Assembly (NCBI GenBank): GCA_964483145.1
Contig: CAZAAK010000072.1
Span: 1 to 11,003 of the forward strand
From: Colimorpha sp964483145
Lineage (GTDB): Bacteria; Bacteroidota; Bacteroidia; Bacteroidales; P3
DNA length: 11,003 nt
Direction of reading: 5' to 3'
The notes under the pieces were generated by a model that saw only the letters and a list, made by a program, of their open reading frames with translations, was not told the DNA's origin and did no database searches. The position numbers and the translations under genes were made by a program. Of this stretch, positions 1 through 7,630 are shown in pieces (position 1 is the first letter of the stretch; every line of letters starts with the position of its first letter).

Positions 1-2
1 GG

Positions 3-188
3 TACTCGTCCTGTTTCAGCAAAAACAGGCGCGAGTATGACACATTCAAGACAGTTACAAACGCTATGCTGGTAGCTGGGTGGGAAATAAAATATAGAGA
101 AATAGCGTTCGAGTGGGACGTTGCCGAGGTATCCTTTGACACCAAGTATGAAACCAACCGGATTTGTTCAAAATACTTTAACGATTAA
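3..188 (+). CDS. C-terminal end of an unrecognised protein (5' partial)
   Basis: One frame is open from the window edge to a TAA at 186-188, giving the last 61 residues of a protein whose start lies outside the window. The tail has many aromatic and charged residues and ends in KYFND. It shows no signal peptide, membrane segment, T9SS sorting domain or catalytic motif that I recognise. Its stop lies 14 bases before the ATG of the exported protein that follows, so the two are probably co-transcribed; that is inference from spacing. Coding status rests on the open frame, the ordinary-looking composition and the fit with the next start. Function unknown. Confidence 0.5.
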   Translation, partial: YSSCFSKNRREYDTFKTVTNAMLVAGWEIKYREIAFEWDVAEVSFDTKYETNRICSKYFND

Positions 189-202
189 AAACATTGTTTG
201 CT

Positions 203-1708
203 ATGAAAAAAATATATTTTACCCTCATTGCTGTCCTCATGCTACTGACAGAAGTGCATGCTCAAACAATTGATACACTGCCTTGCGGACAAAGGGAGCG
301 CGATTTTTATTACACAGAATGGTACGACACTGCCACATACTATTTAAACCCAGACGACAGCCTAGTCCTTATGGGAAGTCCTAATTCTGTACATTTCATT
401 TGGTACGGCAACGACAATACTCCTACCGGACGACCATACGTAGTATTCCAGCAATATACAGAGGACACACTCAGAATTAAAGGTCTTTGGGCCATGGTTT
501 CGCAAACCTCCAGTGGCGACCCTTATTTACACTACTCAAAATTGCCGGAACACCTCTACCTCTACATTCCCAACCCCAAGGTGAACACCGATACCCTCAG
601 CTCATGGGATACAGCTAGTTTTCTAACACGCATAACCACAACGCGTTGGGATACAGCTCAACCCAAGATGCTGTGCCTAACGAAAACTGAGGACGGGCGC
701 TTTGGTTCGCAGAACTACGGCTATTGCCACCTCTACCGCGCAATGTTTGACACGATTGTCACCTTACAAGGTGAGTTCTGGATTGGCGGGTCTTGCATCA
801 GCAATATCCTACGAAGCGACCACCTTACCTATGAATACTTTCCCACTCGGTATCTCACATGGGGAATGACAGACCGTTATGGTATGCGCTACCCTCATCG
901 TGTCGTAACTTCAGGATATTCCCCTGATGGACCATGGTATTGGCTTTTTAACACCTACGACCATAGGCGAGTAGGTCACGGTCCATTCGGTGCCATCGTT
1001 GACATGCAGCACTTCGTGGGAGTAACCTCAGCCGATACCGCCCAAGGCAGGGGTCTGTATAGTGCCTACTATCCCGACTCCTCTTACCAGACCATCACAG
1101 CCGTTGCCAAGCACGGATTCCGCTTCACCCACTGGAACGACAGCGTAACCGACAACCCACGCACCATCCTAGTAACACAGGACACCGCTTTCACCGCTTA
1201 CTTTGAGGGCCTACCCATGTACCAAGTCAGTACCACTAGCAACAACGACAGCCTAGGTCATGTAACGGGCGACAGTACATACTACGAAGGCGATAACGCC
1301 ACCTTGCGAGCCATCCCTAACATCTCCAACGCTCGGTTCGTTGGGTGGGGAGATAGCATCACGGACAATCCCCGCACTATTCTTGTAACGCAGGACACCC
1401 TCTTCACCGCTCACTTTGCACTCGACACCCTACTTTCCATCGATAGCCCAGACCAAACTGACATACTGCGCTTTACCCTCACCCCAAACCCTGCTAGCAC
1501 TAGCGTCACCATCGCCATTGACGACCCACAAAACCTCAGCCGCAACACTATCCTAACCTTCGCCGATGCCTCCGGACGGCGCCTACTCACCATACCGGTC
1601 ACTGAATCAAAACTCGTCATTCCGCTAAAAAAGTACTCCTCCGGCACCTACTTCGTTACTATTTCCAGCCCACAAGGCTCCCATACAAAGAAGTTGGTAA
1701 TCAGATGA
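203..1708 (+). CDS. T9SS-exported protein with two InlB-like repeats and a type A C-terminal sorting domain
   Basis: A predicted secreted or surface protein of 501 residues; its specific role is unknown. Residues 1-20 form a signal peptide (MKK start, hydrophobic core, cleavage expected after VHA before Q). The middle, about 25-300, is rich in Trp, Tyr and Asp and matches no family I know. Residues 304-335 and 376-406 are two copies of a module of the divergent InlB B-repeat type (hydrophobic-W, then DNPRTILVTQDT, then FTAxF). The last 80 or so residues (LTPNP at about 426-430, SGTYFVTI near the end, terminal KKLVIR) match the type A sorting domain recognised by the type IX secretion system, which exports the protein across the outer membrane and usually anchors it to the surface or releases it. 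I chose the ATG at 203 over the in-frame TTG at 194 because it gives a clean signal peptide. A terminator follows at 1757. Confidence 0.88.
   Translation: MKKIYFTLIAVLMLLTEVHAQTIDTLPCGQRERDFYYTEWYDTATYYLNPDDSLVLMGSPNSVHFIWYGNDNTPTGRPYVVFQQYTEDTLRIKGLWAMVSQTSSGDPYLHYSKLPEHLYLYIPNPKVNTDTLSSWDTASFLTRITTTRWDTAQPKMLCLTKTEDGRFGSQNYGYCHLYRAMFDTIVTLQGEFWIGGSCISNILRSDHLTYEYFPTRYLTWGMTDRYGMRYPHRVVTSGYSPDGPWYWLFNTYDHRRVGHGPFGAIVDMQHFVGVTSADTAQGRGLYSAYYPDSSYQTITAVAKHGFRFTHWNDSVTDNPRTILVTQDTAFTAYFEGLPMYQVSTTSNNDSLGHVTGDSTYYEGDNATLRAIPNISNARFVGWGDSITDNPRTILVTQDTLFTAHFALDTLLSIDSPDQTDILRFTLTPNPASTSVTIAIDDPQNLSRNTILTFADASGRRLLTIPVTESKLVIPLKKYSSGTYFVTISSPQGSHTKKLVIR
1109..1207 (+). repeat. InlB-like repeat copy 1 within the T9SS cargo gene
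   Basis: Encodes residues 303-335 of the exported protein. It shares the string DNPRTILVTQDT and the FTAxF ending with the copy at 1328-1420. The nucleotide match is strong but carries many third-position changes, so this is an old duplication rather than a recent one. Modules of this kind are usually extracellular beta-rich spacers. Confidence 0.75.
1328..1420 (+). repeat. InlB-like repeat copy 2 within the T9SS cargo gene
   Basis: Second copy, residues 376-406, beginning NARFVGWGDSITDNPRT. It is preceded by a segment (YQVSTTSNNDSLGHVTG, then YYEGDNATLRAIP) typical of the first half of divergent InlB B-repeat modules. This copy is therefore more complete than the first and leads directly into the linker before the sorting domain. 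Confidence 0.75.
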
Positions 1709-1756
1709 AGCTAGCACAACGTTCTATTTAAAGCATGGTAGCAACACAGCAAAGGA

Positions 1757-1797
1757 TGTGCACTACAGGAGTTCCTACACTGTAGTGCGCACTTTTG
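1757..1797 (+). terminator. Probable intrinsic terminator after the T9SS cargo gene
   Basis: The arms TGTGCACTACAG (1757-1768) and CTGTAGTGCGCA (1780-1791) pair over 12 positions with one G-U wobble, enclose an 11-base loop, and are followed by a short CTTTTG tract. Placement 50 bases after the stop codon fits a terminator. The T tract is short, so efficiency is uncertain. Confidence 0.6.
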
Positions 1798-1842
1798 CGT
1801 ATTCAGCAACCAACATTTTCCGCCTATGTGGAGTTTTTTTGT

Positions 1843-1850
1843 TACTTTTG
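1843..1850 (+). promoter_or_regulatory. Probable Bacteroidota -7 element upstream of sppA
   Basis: TACTTTTG matches the Bacteroidota -7 consensus TAnnTTTG exactly. The -33 box is poor: the nearest candidate is the TTTT at 1816-1819, 23 bases upstream. If used, it would give an sppA mRNA with a leader of roughly 160 bases. Confidence 0.45.
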
Positions 1851-1892
1851 CAGTTTGTTTGGAAACAGTTTTCCGTAGCTAAAGAACTAATA

Positions 1893-2033
1893 ATGGATGA
1901 GCTGAAAAAGACGAAAAAACAGGTTGCCCGCATAGTTTAGCTACACGAAGAACGGAAAAGAGGAAACGCTTTACGAAAAGTGGAAGAGACAGTAGATAAA
2001 AATAGAGAAAAGATAGTATATGACAACGACTAA
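1893..2033 (+). other. Small charged reading frame with an in-frame TAG, overlapping the sppA start
   Basis: From the ATG at 1893 the frame encodes 15 residues (MDELKKTKKQVARIV), hits TAG at 1938-1940, then stays open in the same frame for 30 more codons rich in Lys, Arg and Glu. It ends at a TAA (2031-2033) that overlaps the first codons of sppA. Options are a 15-residue leader peptide, a small gene broken by a nonsense mutation, or chance in a purine-rich leader, which rarely contains stops. TAG is a normal stop here because prmA ends with it. I favour chance or a leader peptide. Confidence 0.2.
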
Positions 2034-3816
2034 GGAACAAAAACCGCTAAACTTTGGCAAAACAATGCTAGCATCAGCCGCGGGTATGATTATTGCCTTT
2101 GTGGTAATTAACGTAGCCGGGCTTGTCGTTTGCCTCGGCATGATAGCTTCTGCACTCTCCTCCAGTTTGGAGAATGATACACCCATCACTGGTAGCAACT
2201 TGGCAGTAGAGCTGGACCTCACCCAAGCCGTAAACGAACGTAAACCCAATGAATTGGCATCCATCTTTGGCGAAAAGAGTGGCACCAGTATCGAACAGTT
2301 GTTAACTGCTATTGAAAGTGCAGCCAGCGATACCCGCATCAAAGCACTATACCTACACTTGGGCGGCAGTAATATGGGCTGGGCCCAGGCCGAAGAATTG
2401 CAGGAGGCCCTTGTGCGTTTCCGCGACAACTGCGACAAACCTATTATGGCATATGGCGAAATAATGTCGCAACCGGAATACTTCCTAGCTAGCGGTGCTG
2501 ACCTGCTGGCGGTGCACCCGTCTGGAGTCATCGAGTTCCGAGGTATGGGTGCTGAGGCTATTTTCTACAAAGGATTGTTGGACAAGCTAGGCGTGCACAT
2601 GGAACTGATCCGACCCTCCATCTGTTCCTACAAGAGTGCTGGCGAGACCTACACACGCACCGACATGAGCAATGCCAACCGCGAACAAGTGCGTTCATAC
2701 ATCAACAGCATTTGGGACTACGCCGTGCAAACCATGGCCAATAACCGCCGTATAACCCCCGAAAAGCTCAATGCCATTGCCGATGAATTGAGTGGATTCC
2801 TACCCGAGGAGGCTTTGGCTGAAGGCTTAGTGGACACACTTTGCTTTTCCCAAGATATAAAGACAATGCTACATGGCCGTTATGGTGTTGCCAAAATTGT
2901 GAAAGCCAACCGCTATGCCGAAAGCATCAACTTGCAGAAGCAACAAGACAAACCCGACCTAATAGCCCTCATCTATGCCGAAGGCAATGTAGTGCCAGGC
3001 AAGAGTAACGGCGCAACTACAGCAGTGTACGGCGATGATATCGTGGCGGCCTTGAATGATGCTACCAACGACAAAAGGGTCAAAGCCATCGTGTTGCGAG
3101 TAAACTCCCCAGGAGGGTCTGCAATGGCCTCGGAGTCGATGACCCATGCCGTGCGTGAAGCAAAAAAAGTAAAGCCCGTGGTTATATCCATGAGCGGACT
3201 AGCAGCAAGTGCAGGCTACGAAATTAGTTGCTTCGGCACCAAAATTGTTGCACACCCCACCACCCTGACAGGTAGCATCGGTGTTTTTGCCACCATACCC
3301 GAAGTGGGCAACCTGTTACGCCAGAAATTGGGCATTACCACCGACACGGTGATGACCAACAAAAACAGCACTGGACTCTCTATATACCGACCGCTCACCG
3401 CCGATGCCCGCAATATGCTGCAACGCAACGTGGAAGATTTCTACATCACATTCACGCAACGCGTGGCCGACGGTCGTGGACTGAGACGCACCTACGTGGA
3501 CAGCATCGCCCGCGGACGAGTGTGGACTGGCTTGCAAGCCAAGGAAATCGGCTTGGTGGATACCCTGGGCGGGTTGTCTCTAGCCATGAATATTGCCGCA
3601 AAAGAGGCCGGCATCGACTACGGAAAATGTATGGCAAAAGTTTTTCCAGAAGGAAAAAGCCTTTGGCAACAAGTGATGGAACAGATAGAAGATGGACAGG
3701 AAGAAGAAATCAAAGCCCGACTTGAGGCCATTATTCCATTCTATAGTGAACTGGAACAATGGAGCCAAATGGAACCCATACAAGCAAGATTGCCATTTTT
3801 GATAGAAGTGAAGTGA
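2020..3816 (+). CDS. sppA: Signal peptide peptidase SppA, 67K type (protease IV)
   Basis: A membrane-bound serine protease that cleaves signal peptides left in the inner membrane after protein export. The 598-residue length is close to the roughly 618 of the Escherichia coli enzyme. One membrane helix spans about residues 15-45, followed by two tandem S49 peptidase domains (about 100-300 and 320-540). The dyad seen in this family is present: K205 in the motif YKSAGE of the first domain, and S397 in LAASAGY of the second, with the conserved NSPGGSA loop before it. This arrangement is typical of the long, two-domain form. The ATG follows an A-rich leader without a clear Shine-Dalgarno site, as is usual in Bacteroidota. 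The gene is probably transcribed from the promoter near 1843. A 143-base gap separates it from topB, so the two need not share an operon. Confidence 0.95.
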   Translation: MTTTKEQKPLNFGKTMLASAAGMIIAFVVINVAGLVVCLGMIASALSSSLENDTPITGSNLAVELDLTQAVNERKPNELASIFGEKSGTSIEQLLTAIESAASDTRIKALYLHLGGSNMGWAQAEELQEALVRFRDNCDKPIMAYGEIMSQPEYFLASGADLLAVHPSGVIEFRGMGAEAIFYKGLLDKLGVHMELIRPSICSYKSAGETYTRTDMSNANREQVRSYINSIWDYAVQTMANNRRITPEKLNAIADELSGFLPEEALAEGLVDTLCFSQDIKTMLHGRYGVAKIVKANRYAESINLQKQQDKPDLIALIYAEGNVVPGKSNGATTAVYGDDIVAALNDATNDKRVKAIVLRVNSPGGSAMASESMTHAVREAKKVKPVVISMSGLAASAGYEISCFGTKIVAHPTTLTGSIGVFATIPEVGNLLRQKLGITTDTVMTNKNSTGLSIYRPLTADARNMLQRNVEDFYITFTQRVADGRGLRRTYVDSIARGRVWTGLQAKEIGLVDTLGGLSLAMNIAAKEAGIDYGKCMAKVFPEGKSLWQQVMEQIEDGQEEEIKARLEAIIPFYSELEQWSQMEPIQARLPFLIEVK

Positions 3817-3824
3817 ATATATCG

Positions 3825-3837
3825 TTTTTTTGGGGGG
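3825..3837 (+). repeat. T7G6 homopolymer pair in the sppA-topB gap
   Basis: Seven T followed directly by six G, 9 bases after the sppA stop. GGGAG (3835-3839) can pair with CTCCC (3847-3851) around a 7-base loop, but the T run lies before the stem rather than after it, so this is not a standard terminator. Such runs are prone to polymerase slippage. The rest of the gap shows only a 10-base AT palindrome (3906-3915) and no clear Bacteroidota promoter. Confidence 0.4.
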
Positions 3838-3959
3838 AGGAATGCTCTCCCATACTAGAGGTCATTAATTGCTGGAATGGGCGCGCACATTGCTAATGTA
3901 AAAAAGTTTTAAAACATAGGCATAGACAATAGTATTACAACAAATAACATTAACTTACA

Positions 3960-5897
3960 TTGATTGTTTGTATTGCAGAAAAGCCATCAGTAGGGCGAGA
4001 TATTGCACGGATTTTGGGAGCCACCACCTCCCATGACGGCTACATGGAGGGTAATGGCTACCAAGTGACGTGGACATTCGGTCATCTCTGTACGCTCAAA
4101 GAACCGCAAGACTATACGCCTTGGTGGAAACAGTGGAATTTGGACGACCTTCCCATGATTCCGCAACATTTTGGTATAAAACTTATCAATAATGACGGTT
4201 ACCAAAAGCAGTTCCACACCATCGAGCGCTTGATGCAATCCGCTGAAAGTATTATCAACTGCGGTGATGCTGGGCAAGAAGGAGAACTCATCCAACGCTG
4301 GGTAATGCAGCGTGCCCAGGCAAAATGCCCCGTTAAGCGGCTATGGATTTCCTCCATGACCGACGAAGCAATTCGGGAGGGATTTGCCAACTTGAAACCA
4401 CAAAGCAACTATCAGTCACTCTACGAAGCTGGGCTCTGCCGCGCCATTGGCGACTGGCTGTTAGGCATGAACGCCACACGCCTATATACGCTTAAATATC
4501 GGCAGGGGCAAAGTCAGGTGCTTTCTATTGGTCGTGTGCAAACTCCCACATTGGCAATGATTGTTAATCGCCAGTTGGAAATCCGAGATTTCAAACCCGA
4601 GCAGTATTGGGTACTAGCCACCGTCTACCGTAGCGTCCTCTTCACCCTCAAGCAAAGCGAAGAGGATGAAAATGCCAGCAACAGCAAAGGCAGAATTGTT
4701 AGCGAAGAGGTGGGTCGAAAAGCTTTTGACTTGATTAAGGATCGCGACTTTGAAGTGACCAGCGTGAGCAAAAAAAATGGCACCGAAGCACCACCACGTC
4801 TGTTCGACCTCACCAGCTTGCAAGTGGAATGCAACCGAAAATTTTCTTTTTCGGCCGATGAGACCCTCAAATACATTCAAAGCCTCTACGAGAAAAAATT
4901 CACCACCTATCCACGTGTCGATACCACCTTTTTGAGCGATGACATCTACCCTAAATGTCCTAAGATTTTGCAAGGATTGACGCCATACATGCCGCTAATC
5001 CAACCATTGATGGGTACCACTTTAAAGAAGAGCAAGAAAGTGTTCGACTCCTCCAAGGTAACCGATCACCACGCCATCATACCCACTGGCACGAATCCCG
5101 CCAATGGTGATATGAGCTACAACGAAAAAAAAGTCTATGACTTGATTGCCAGAAGATTTATTGCTGTTTTCTACCCCGACTGCAAATTTTCCACCACCAC
5201 AGTGACTGGAAAAGTGGAAACCGAGGAGGATAATACCCAAGACAAGCCAAAAAGGGAAAAATTGGAATTCAAGGCCACCGGCAGACAGAATCAGGAACAA
5301 GGGTGGCGCTATGTCTTTAGTTGGGGGCATGCCGCCAAAGAAAAAGAATCTGTCGCGGATGACGAGGTTGATGCCAAGGAGGAAAAGTCACTGCCCGAAT
5401 TCAAAAAAGGCGAGCGAGGTCCCCACACCCCTACCCTCACCGAAAAATGGACCCAACCCCCAAAACCCTATACCGAAGCGACCTTGCTACGCGCTATGGA
5501 AACTGCCGGTAAAAATGTAACTAATGAAGAGTTACGCGATGCACTCAAAGAAAACGGCATCGGTAGGCCCTCAACTAGAGCCGCCATCATAGAGACTCTC
5601 TTCAAGCGCAACTATATACGCAAAGAACGCAAATCGCTGATTGCCACCGATACAGGCATACAACTGATTGGTCTTATCCATAACGAGTTGCTAAAAAGTG
5701 CTGAGTTAACAGGTCAATGGGAGAAGAAATTGCGCGAAATAGAGGCCCACAAATATGATGCGCATCAGTTTGTCGGAGAGCTCAAACAGATGGTCTGGCA
5801 ACTGGTACAACAAGTAAAAGCCGACCCATACAAGCCAACTAGCAACACAGCACCAAACACAACAGTTGCCCCAATAATTTCATCACTAAAAAACTGA
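3960..5897 (+). CDS. topB: DNA topoisomerase III (type IA), TTG start
   Basis: A type IA topoisomerase that breaks one DNA strand through a tyrosine linkage and passes another strand through, acting in decatenation and in resolving replication and recombination intermediates. It has 645 residues, close to the 653 of E. coli TopB. The N-terminal TOPRIM domain has E7 in IAEKPS and the acidic motif GDAGQEGE (D103, G105, E107); most relatives have Asp where G105 sits. LSIGRVQTPT is the conserved type IA motif, and the catalytic tyrosine is Y317 in TTYPRVD, with R319 beside it. A charged Lys/Glu-rich insert lies around 420-485, followed by the conserved GIGRPSTRA. The start must be TTG at 3960 or another non-ATG codon, because an in-frame stop sits at 3951-3953 and the TOPRIM strand begins at once. 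First gene of a packed topB-truA-prmA group. Confidence 0.95.
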   Translation: MIVCIAEKPSVGRDIARILGATTSHDGYMEGNGYQVTWTFGHLCTLKEPQDYTPWWKQWNLDDLPMIPQHFGIKLINNDGYQKQFHTIERLMQSAESIINCGDAGQEGELIQRWVMQRAQAKCPVKRLWISSMTDEAIREGFANLKPQSNYQSLYEAGLCRAIGDWLLGMNATRLYTLKYRQGQSQVLSIGRVQTPTLAMIVNRQLEIRDFKPEQYWVLATVYRSVLFTLKQSEEDENASNSKGRIVSEEVGRKAFDLIKDRDFEVTSVSKKNGTEAPPRLFDLTSLQVECNRKFSFSADETLKYIQSLYEKKFTTYPRVDTTFLSDDIYPKCPKILQGLTPYMPLIQPLMGTTLKKSKKVFDSSKVTDHHAIIPTGTNPANGDMSYNEKKVYDLIARRFIAVFYPDCKFSTTTVTGKVETEEDNTQDKPKREKLEFKATGRQNQEQGWRYVFSWGHAAKEKESVADDEVDAKEEKSLPEFKKGERGPHTPTLTEKWTQPPKPYTEATLLRAMETAGKNVTNEELRDALKENGIGRPSTRAAIIETLFKRNYIRKERKSLIATDTGIQLIGLIHNELLKSAELTGQWEKKLREIEAHKYDAHQFVGELKQMVWQLVQQVKADPYKPTSNTAPNTTVAPIISSLKN

Positions 5898-5903
5898 TAT
5901 TCT

Positions 5904-6650
5904 ATGCGGTACTTCATCCACCTTGCCTACAACGGTGCTAACTATTGCGGCTGGCAAACCCAACCCGCCTTGCCCACGGTACAGCAGACCTTGGAACAGG
6001 CACTAACCACTCTGCTAAAGGAGCCTATCGACGTTGTGGGCTGCGGAAGGACAGACTCGGGTGTGCACGCTAGCGATTTCTACGCCCATTTCAATACCGG
6101 TACAGAAATAGATACTGACAAGTTAACCTTTCAATTGAATAGCTTTCTGCCAGTTGACATTGCTATCTTTAGGATTTTTGCCGTACACGAGAATGCCCAC
6201 GCCCGATTTGACGCAGTGGCACGCACCTATCAATACCACGTAAGCGACAAACGGTTACCTTTCAAACAAGGCTTGTATAGCCGCATCTATTATCGCCCCG
6301 ACATTGGGTTGATGAACGAAGGAGCTAAACTGCTAATGGATTATGAGGACTTTACCAGTTTTGCCAAATTGCACACGCAAACAAAAACCAATATCTGTCA
6401 CCTCAGCATTGCGCAATGGGAGGAATGGGACGAAGAGTGGGTATTTACAATACGTAGCAACCGATTTCTGCGCAATATGGTGCGGTCGGTAACAGGTACG
6501 CTCCTCGATGTAGGCCGGGGTAAACTTTCTTTGGACGGGTTGCGCGAAATTGTGGAGAGGAAGGACCGTTGCGCTGCTGGCATCTCCATGCCACCACAAG
6601 GGCTTTTCCTAACGCGGGTGGAATATTCCTTTAACGAAATCAAATTATAA
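5904..6650 (+). CDS. truA: tRNA pseudouridine synthase A
   Basis: Converts uridines 38-40 in the anticodon arm of many tRNAs to pseudouridine, which stabilises the arm and supports accurate decoding. The 248-residue length is normal for the family. The catalytic aspartate is D51 in the signature GRTDSGVHA, the N-terminal segment YNGANYCGWQ matches the TruA fold start, and the C-terminal half has FLRNMVRSVTGTLLDVGRG, the conserved RNA-binding region. The ATG lies 6 bases after the topB stop and the gene ends 3 bases before prmA, so all three are very probably one transcript; that is inferred from spacing. Nothing unusual is seen in the protein. Confidence 0.96.
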   Translation: MRYFIHLAYNGANYCGWQTQPALPTVQQTLEQALTTLLKEPIDVVGCGRTDSGVHASDFYAHFNTGTEIDTDKLTFQLNSFLPVDIAIFRIFAVHENAHARFDAVARTYQYHVSDKRLPFKQGLYSRIYYRPDIGLMNEGAKLLMDYEDFTSFAKLHTQTKTNICHLSIAQWEEWDEEWVFTIRSNRFLRNMVRSVTGTLLDVGRGKLSLDGLREIVERKDRCAAGISMPPQGLFLTRVEYSFNEIKL

Positions 6651-6653
6651 GCT

Positions 6654-7499
6654 ATGAAATATATTGAAGTTACCATTACCATAGAGCAGAATGATCCTTA
6701 CCGCGATTTGCTGGTGGATGCCCTCGGCAATGAAGGTCCCTACGACAGTTTTGTGGAAACACCTACGGGACTGAAGGCTTATGTGCAAGAAGACCTGTTT
6801 GACGAAAAATGGCTAAAGGAACAACTTGCACAAATCAGCAACATGACATCTTGCAGATATACCTTCGAGACTCTGCCCGACAAAAATTGGAACGAGGAGT
6901 GGGAAAAGCAACACAAACCGGTGTTGATCGAGGCAGAAGGCGGCAAACGGGTTTGGGTACGCGCACCCTTTCACGAACACCGACAAGATGTGGATTATGA
7001 AATTGAGATTGAGCCTAAAATGTCGTTCGGAACGGCCCACCACCAAACCACCTACATGATGCTTTCCTACCTCACCGAGTTGGATATGGAAAGTCGCAAG
7101 GTGTTAGATATGGGTTGTGGAACAGCTGTGCTAGCCATTTTAGCCAAGATTCGCGGAGCTGCCTATGTGGAAGCCATCGACATAGACGAATGGGCCTATA
7201 ATAACGCCATTGAAAACGCCCAACGCAACAAGGTGGAGCTGAATGTACGCATTGGTGATGCAAGTCTCTTAACCAACCAACGGTTCGACTTAATTATTGC
7301 CAACATAAACCGCAATATCCTCCTTAACGACATGGCCGCCTATATCCATGTACTGACCAAAGGTGGAACCTTGCTACTAAGCGGTTTCTACGAAAGCGAT
7401 GTTCCAGTGCTTCAGCATCATGCCGAAAGTTTCGGCCTCCGCCTTGTTCAACAAAAAGTACGCCAAGGCTGGACCGCCCTAAGGTTTGACATGGTGTAG
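6654..7499 (+). CDS. prmA: Ribosomal protein L11 methyltransferase
   Basis: A cytoplasmic S-adenosylmethionine-dependent enzyme that methylates amino groups of ribosomal protein L11. It has 281 residues. An N-terminal substrate-recognition domain (about 1-90) includes the family-typical DKNWNEEWEKQ segment. A Rossmann methyltransferase domain follows: motif I is VLDMGCGT (150-157), the acidic cofactor loop is AIDIDEWA (D176, D178), and the catalytic-loop motif is ANINRN (N217-N219 region), the NIN form characteristic of PrmA rather than the NPPY of other N-methyltransferases. FGTAHHQTT before motif I is also typical. It ends with TAG. As last gene of the topB-truA-prmA group it places a ribosome-modifying enzyme beside a tRNA-modifying one. 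No clear terminator follows before the next promoter. Confidence 0.94.
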   Translation: MKYIEVTITIEQNDPYRDLLVDALGNEGPYDSFVETPTGLKAYVQEDLFDEKWLKEQLAQISNMTSCRYTFETLPDKNWNEEWEKQHKPVLIEAEGGKRVWVRAPFHEHRQDVDYEIEIEPKMSFGTAHHQTTYMMLSYLTELDMESRKVLDMGCGTAVLAILAKIRGAAYVEAIDIDEWAYNNAIENAQRNKVELNVRIGDASLLTNQRFDLIIANINRNILLNDMAAYIHVLTKGGTLLLSGFYESDVPVLQHHAESFGLRLVQQKVRQGWTALRFDMV

Positions 7500-7544
7500 G
7501 CTTTAATCGACCGAAGGCTTGCCACCTGTGCGAGCAGATGCGTT

Positions 7545-7575
7545 TTTGTTATTCCTCCGAAAAAACTTATCTTTG
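7545..7575 (+). promoter_or_regulatory. Bacteroidota promoter for the SulP transporter gene
   Basis: The -33 element TTTG (7545-7548, within TTTTTG) and the -7 element TATCTTTG (7568-7575) are separated by 19 bases, an exact match to the primary sigma factor promoter of Bacteroidota. It lies 55 bases before the sulP start codon, so the transporter is likely expressed on its own from a fairly strong constitutive promoter. Confidence 0.85.
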
Positions 7576-7630
7576 CAAGTTTCTATTTTATTGATATAAC
7601 GGCATTAATAACTCACACTCAACTAATTAG

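Larger units (their letters stand above)
1709..2019. other. Intergenic region between the T9SS cargo gene and sppA
   Basis: This 311-base gap holds a hairpin terminator (1757-1797), a probable promoter (1843-1850) and an A/G-rich leader running into the sppA start. The leader contains a short charged reading frame broken by an in-frame TAG (1893-2033). A 60-codon frame starting at 1758 overlaps both the terminator and the promoter, and I do not consider it a gene. Confidence 0.6.

Noticed and set aside
194..202. TTG at 194 as the start of the T9SS cargo gene
   Set aside because: The ATG at 203 gives a normal signal peptide start (MKKIYF) and needs no rare start codon.
1758..1940. 60-codon + strand frame in the gap before sppA
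   Set aside because: It overlaps the hairpin terminator at 1757-1797 and contains the probable sppA promoter; its protein looks like no family.
3832..3851. G-rich hairpin after sppA as a terminator
   Set aside because: The stem is only 5 base pairs and the T run lies upstream of it rather than downstream.
4614..4973. 119-codon - strand frame inside topB
   Set aside because: It lies opposite the conserved topoisomerase core, including the catalytic tyrosine region, so its openness follows from topB codon use.
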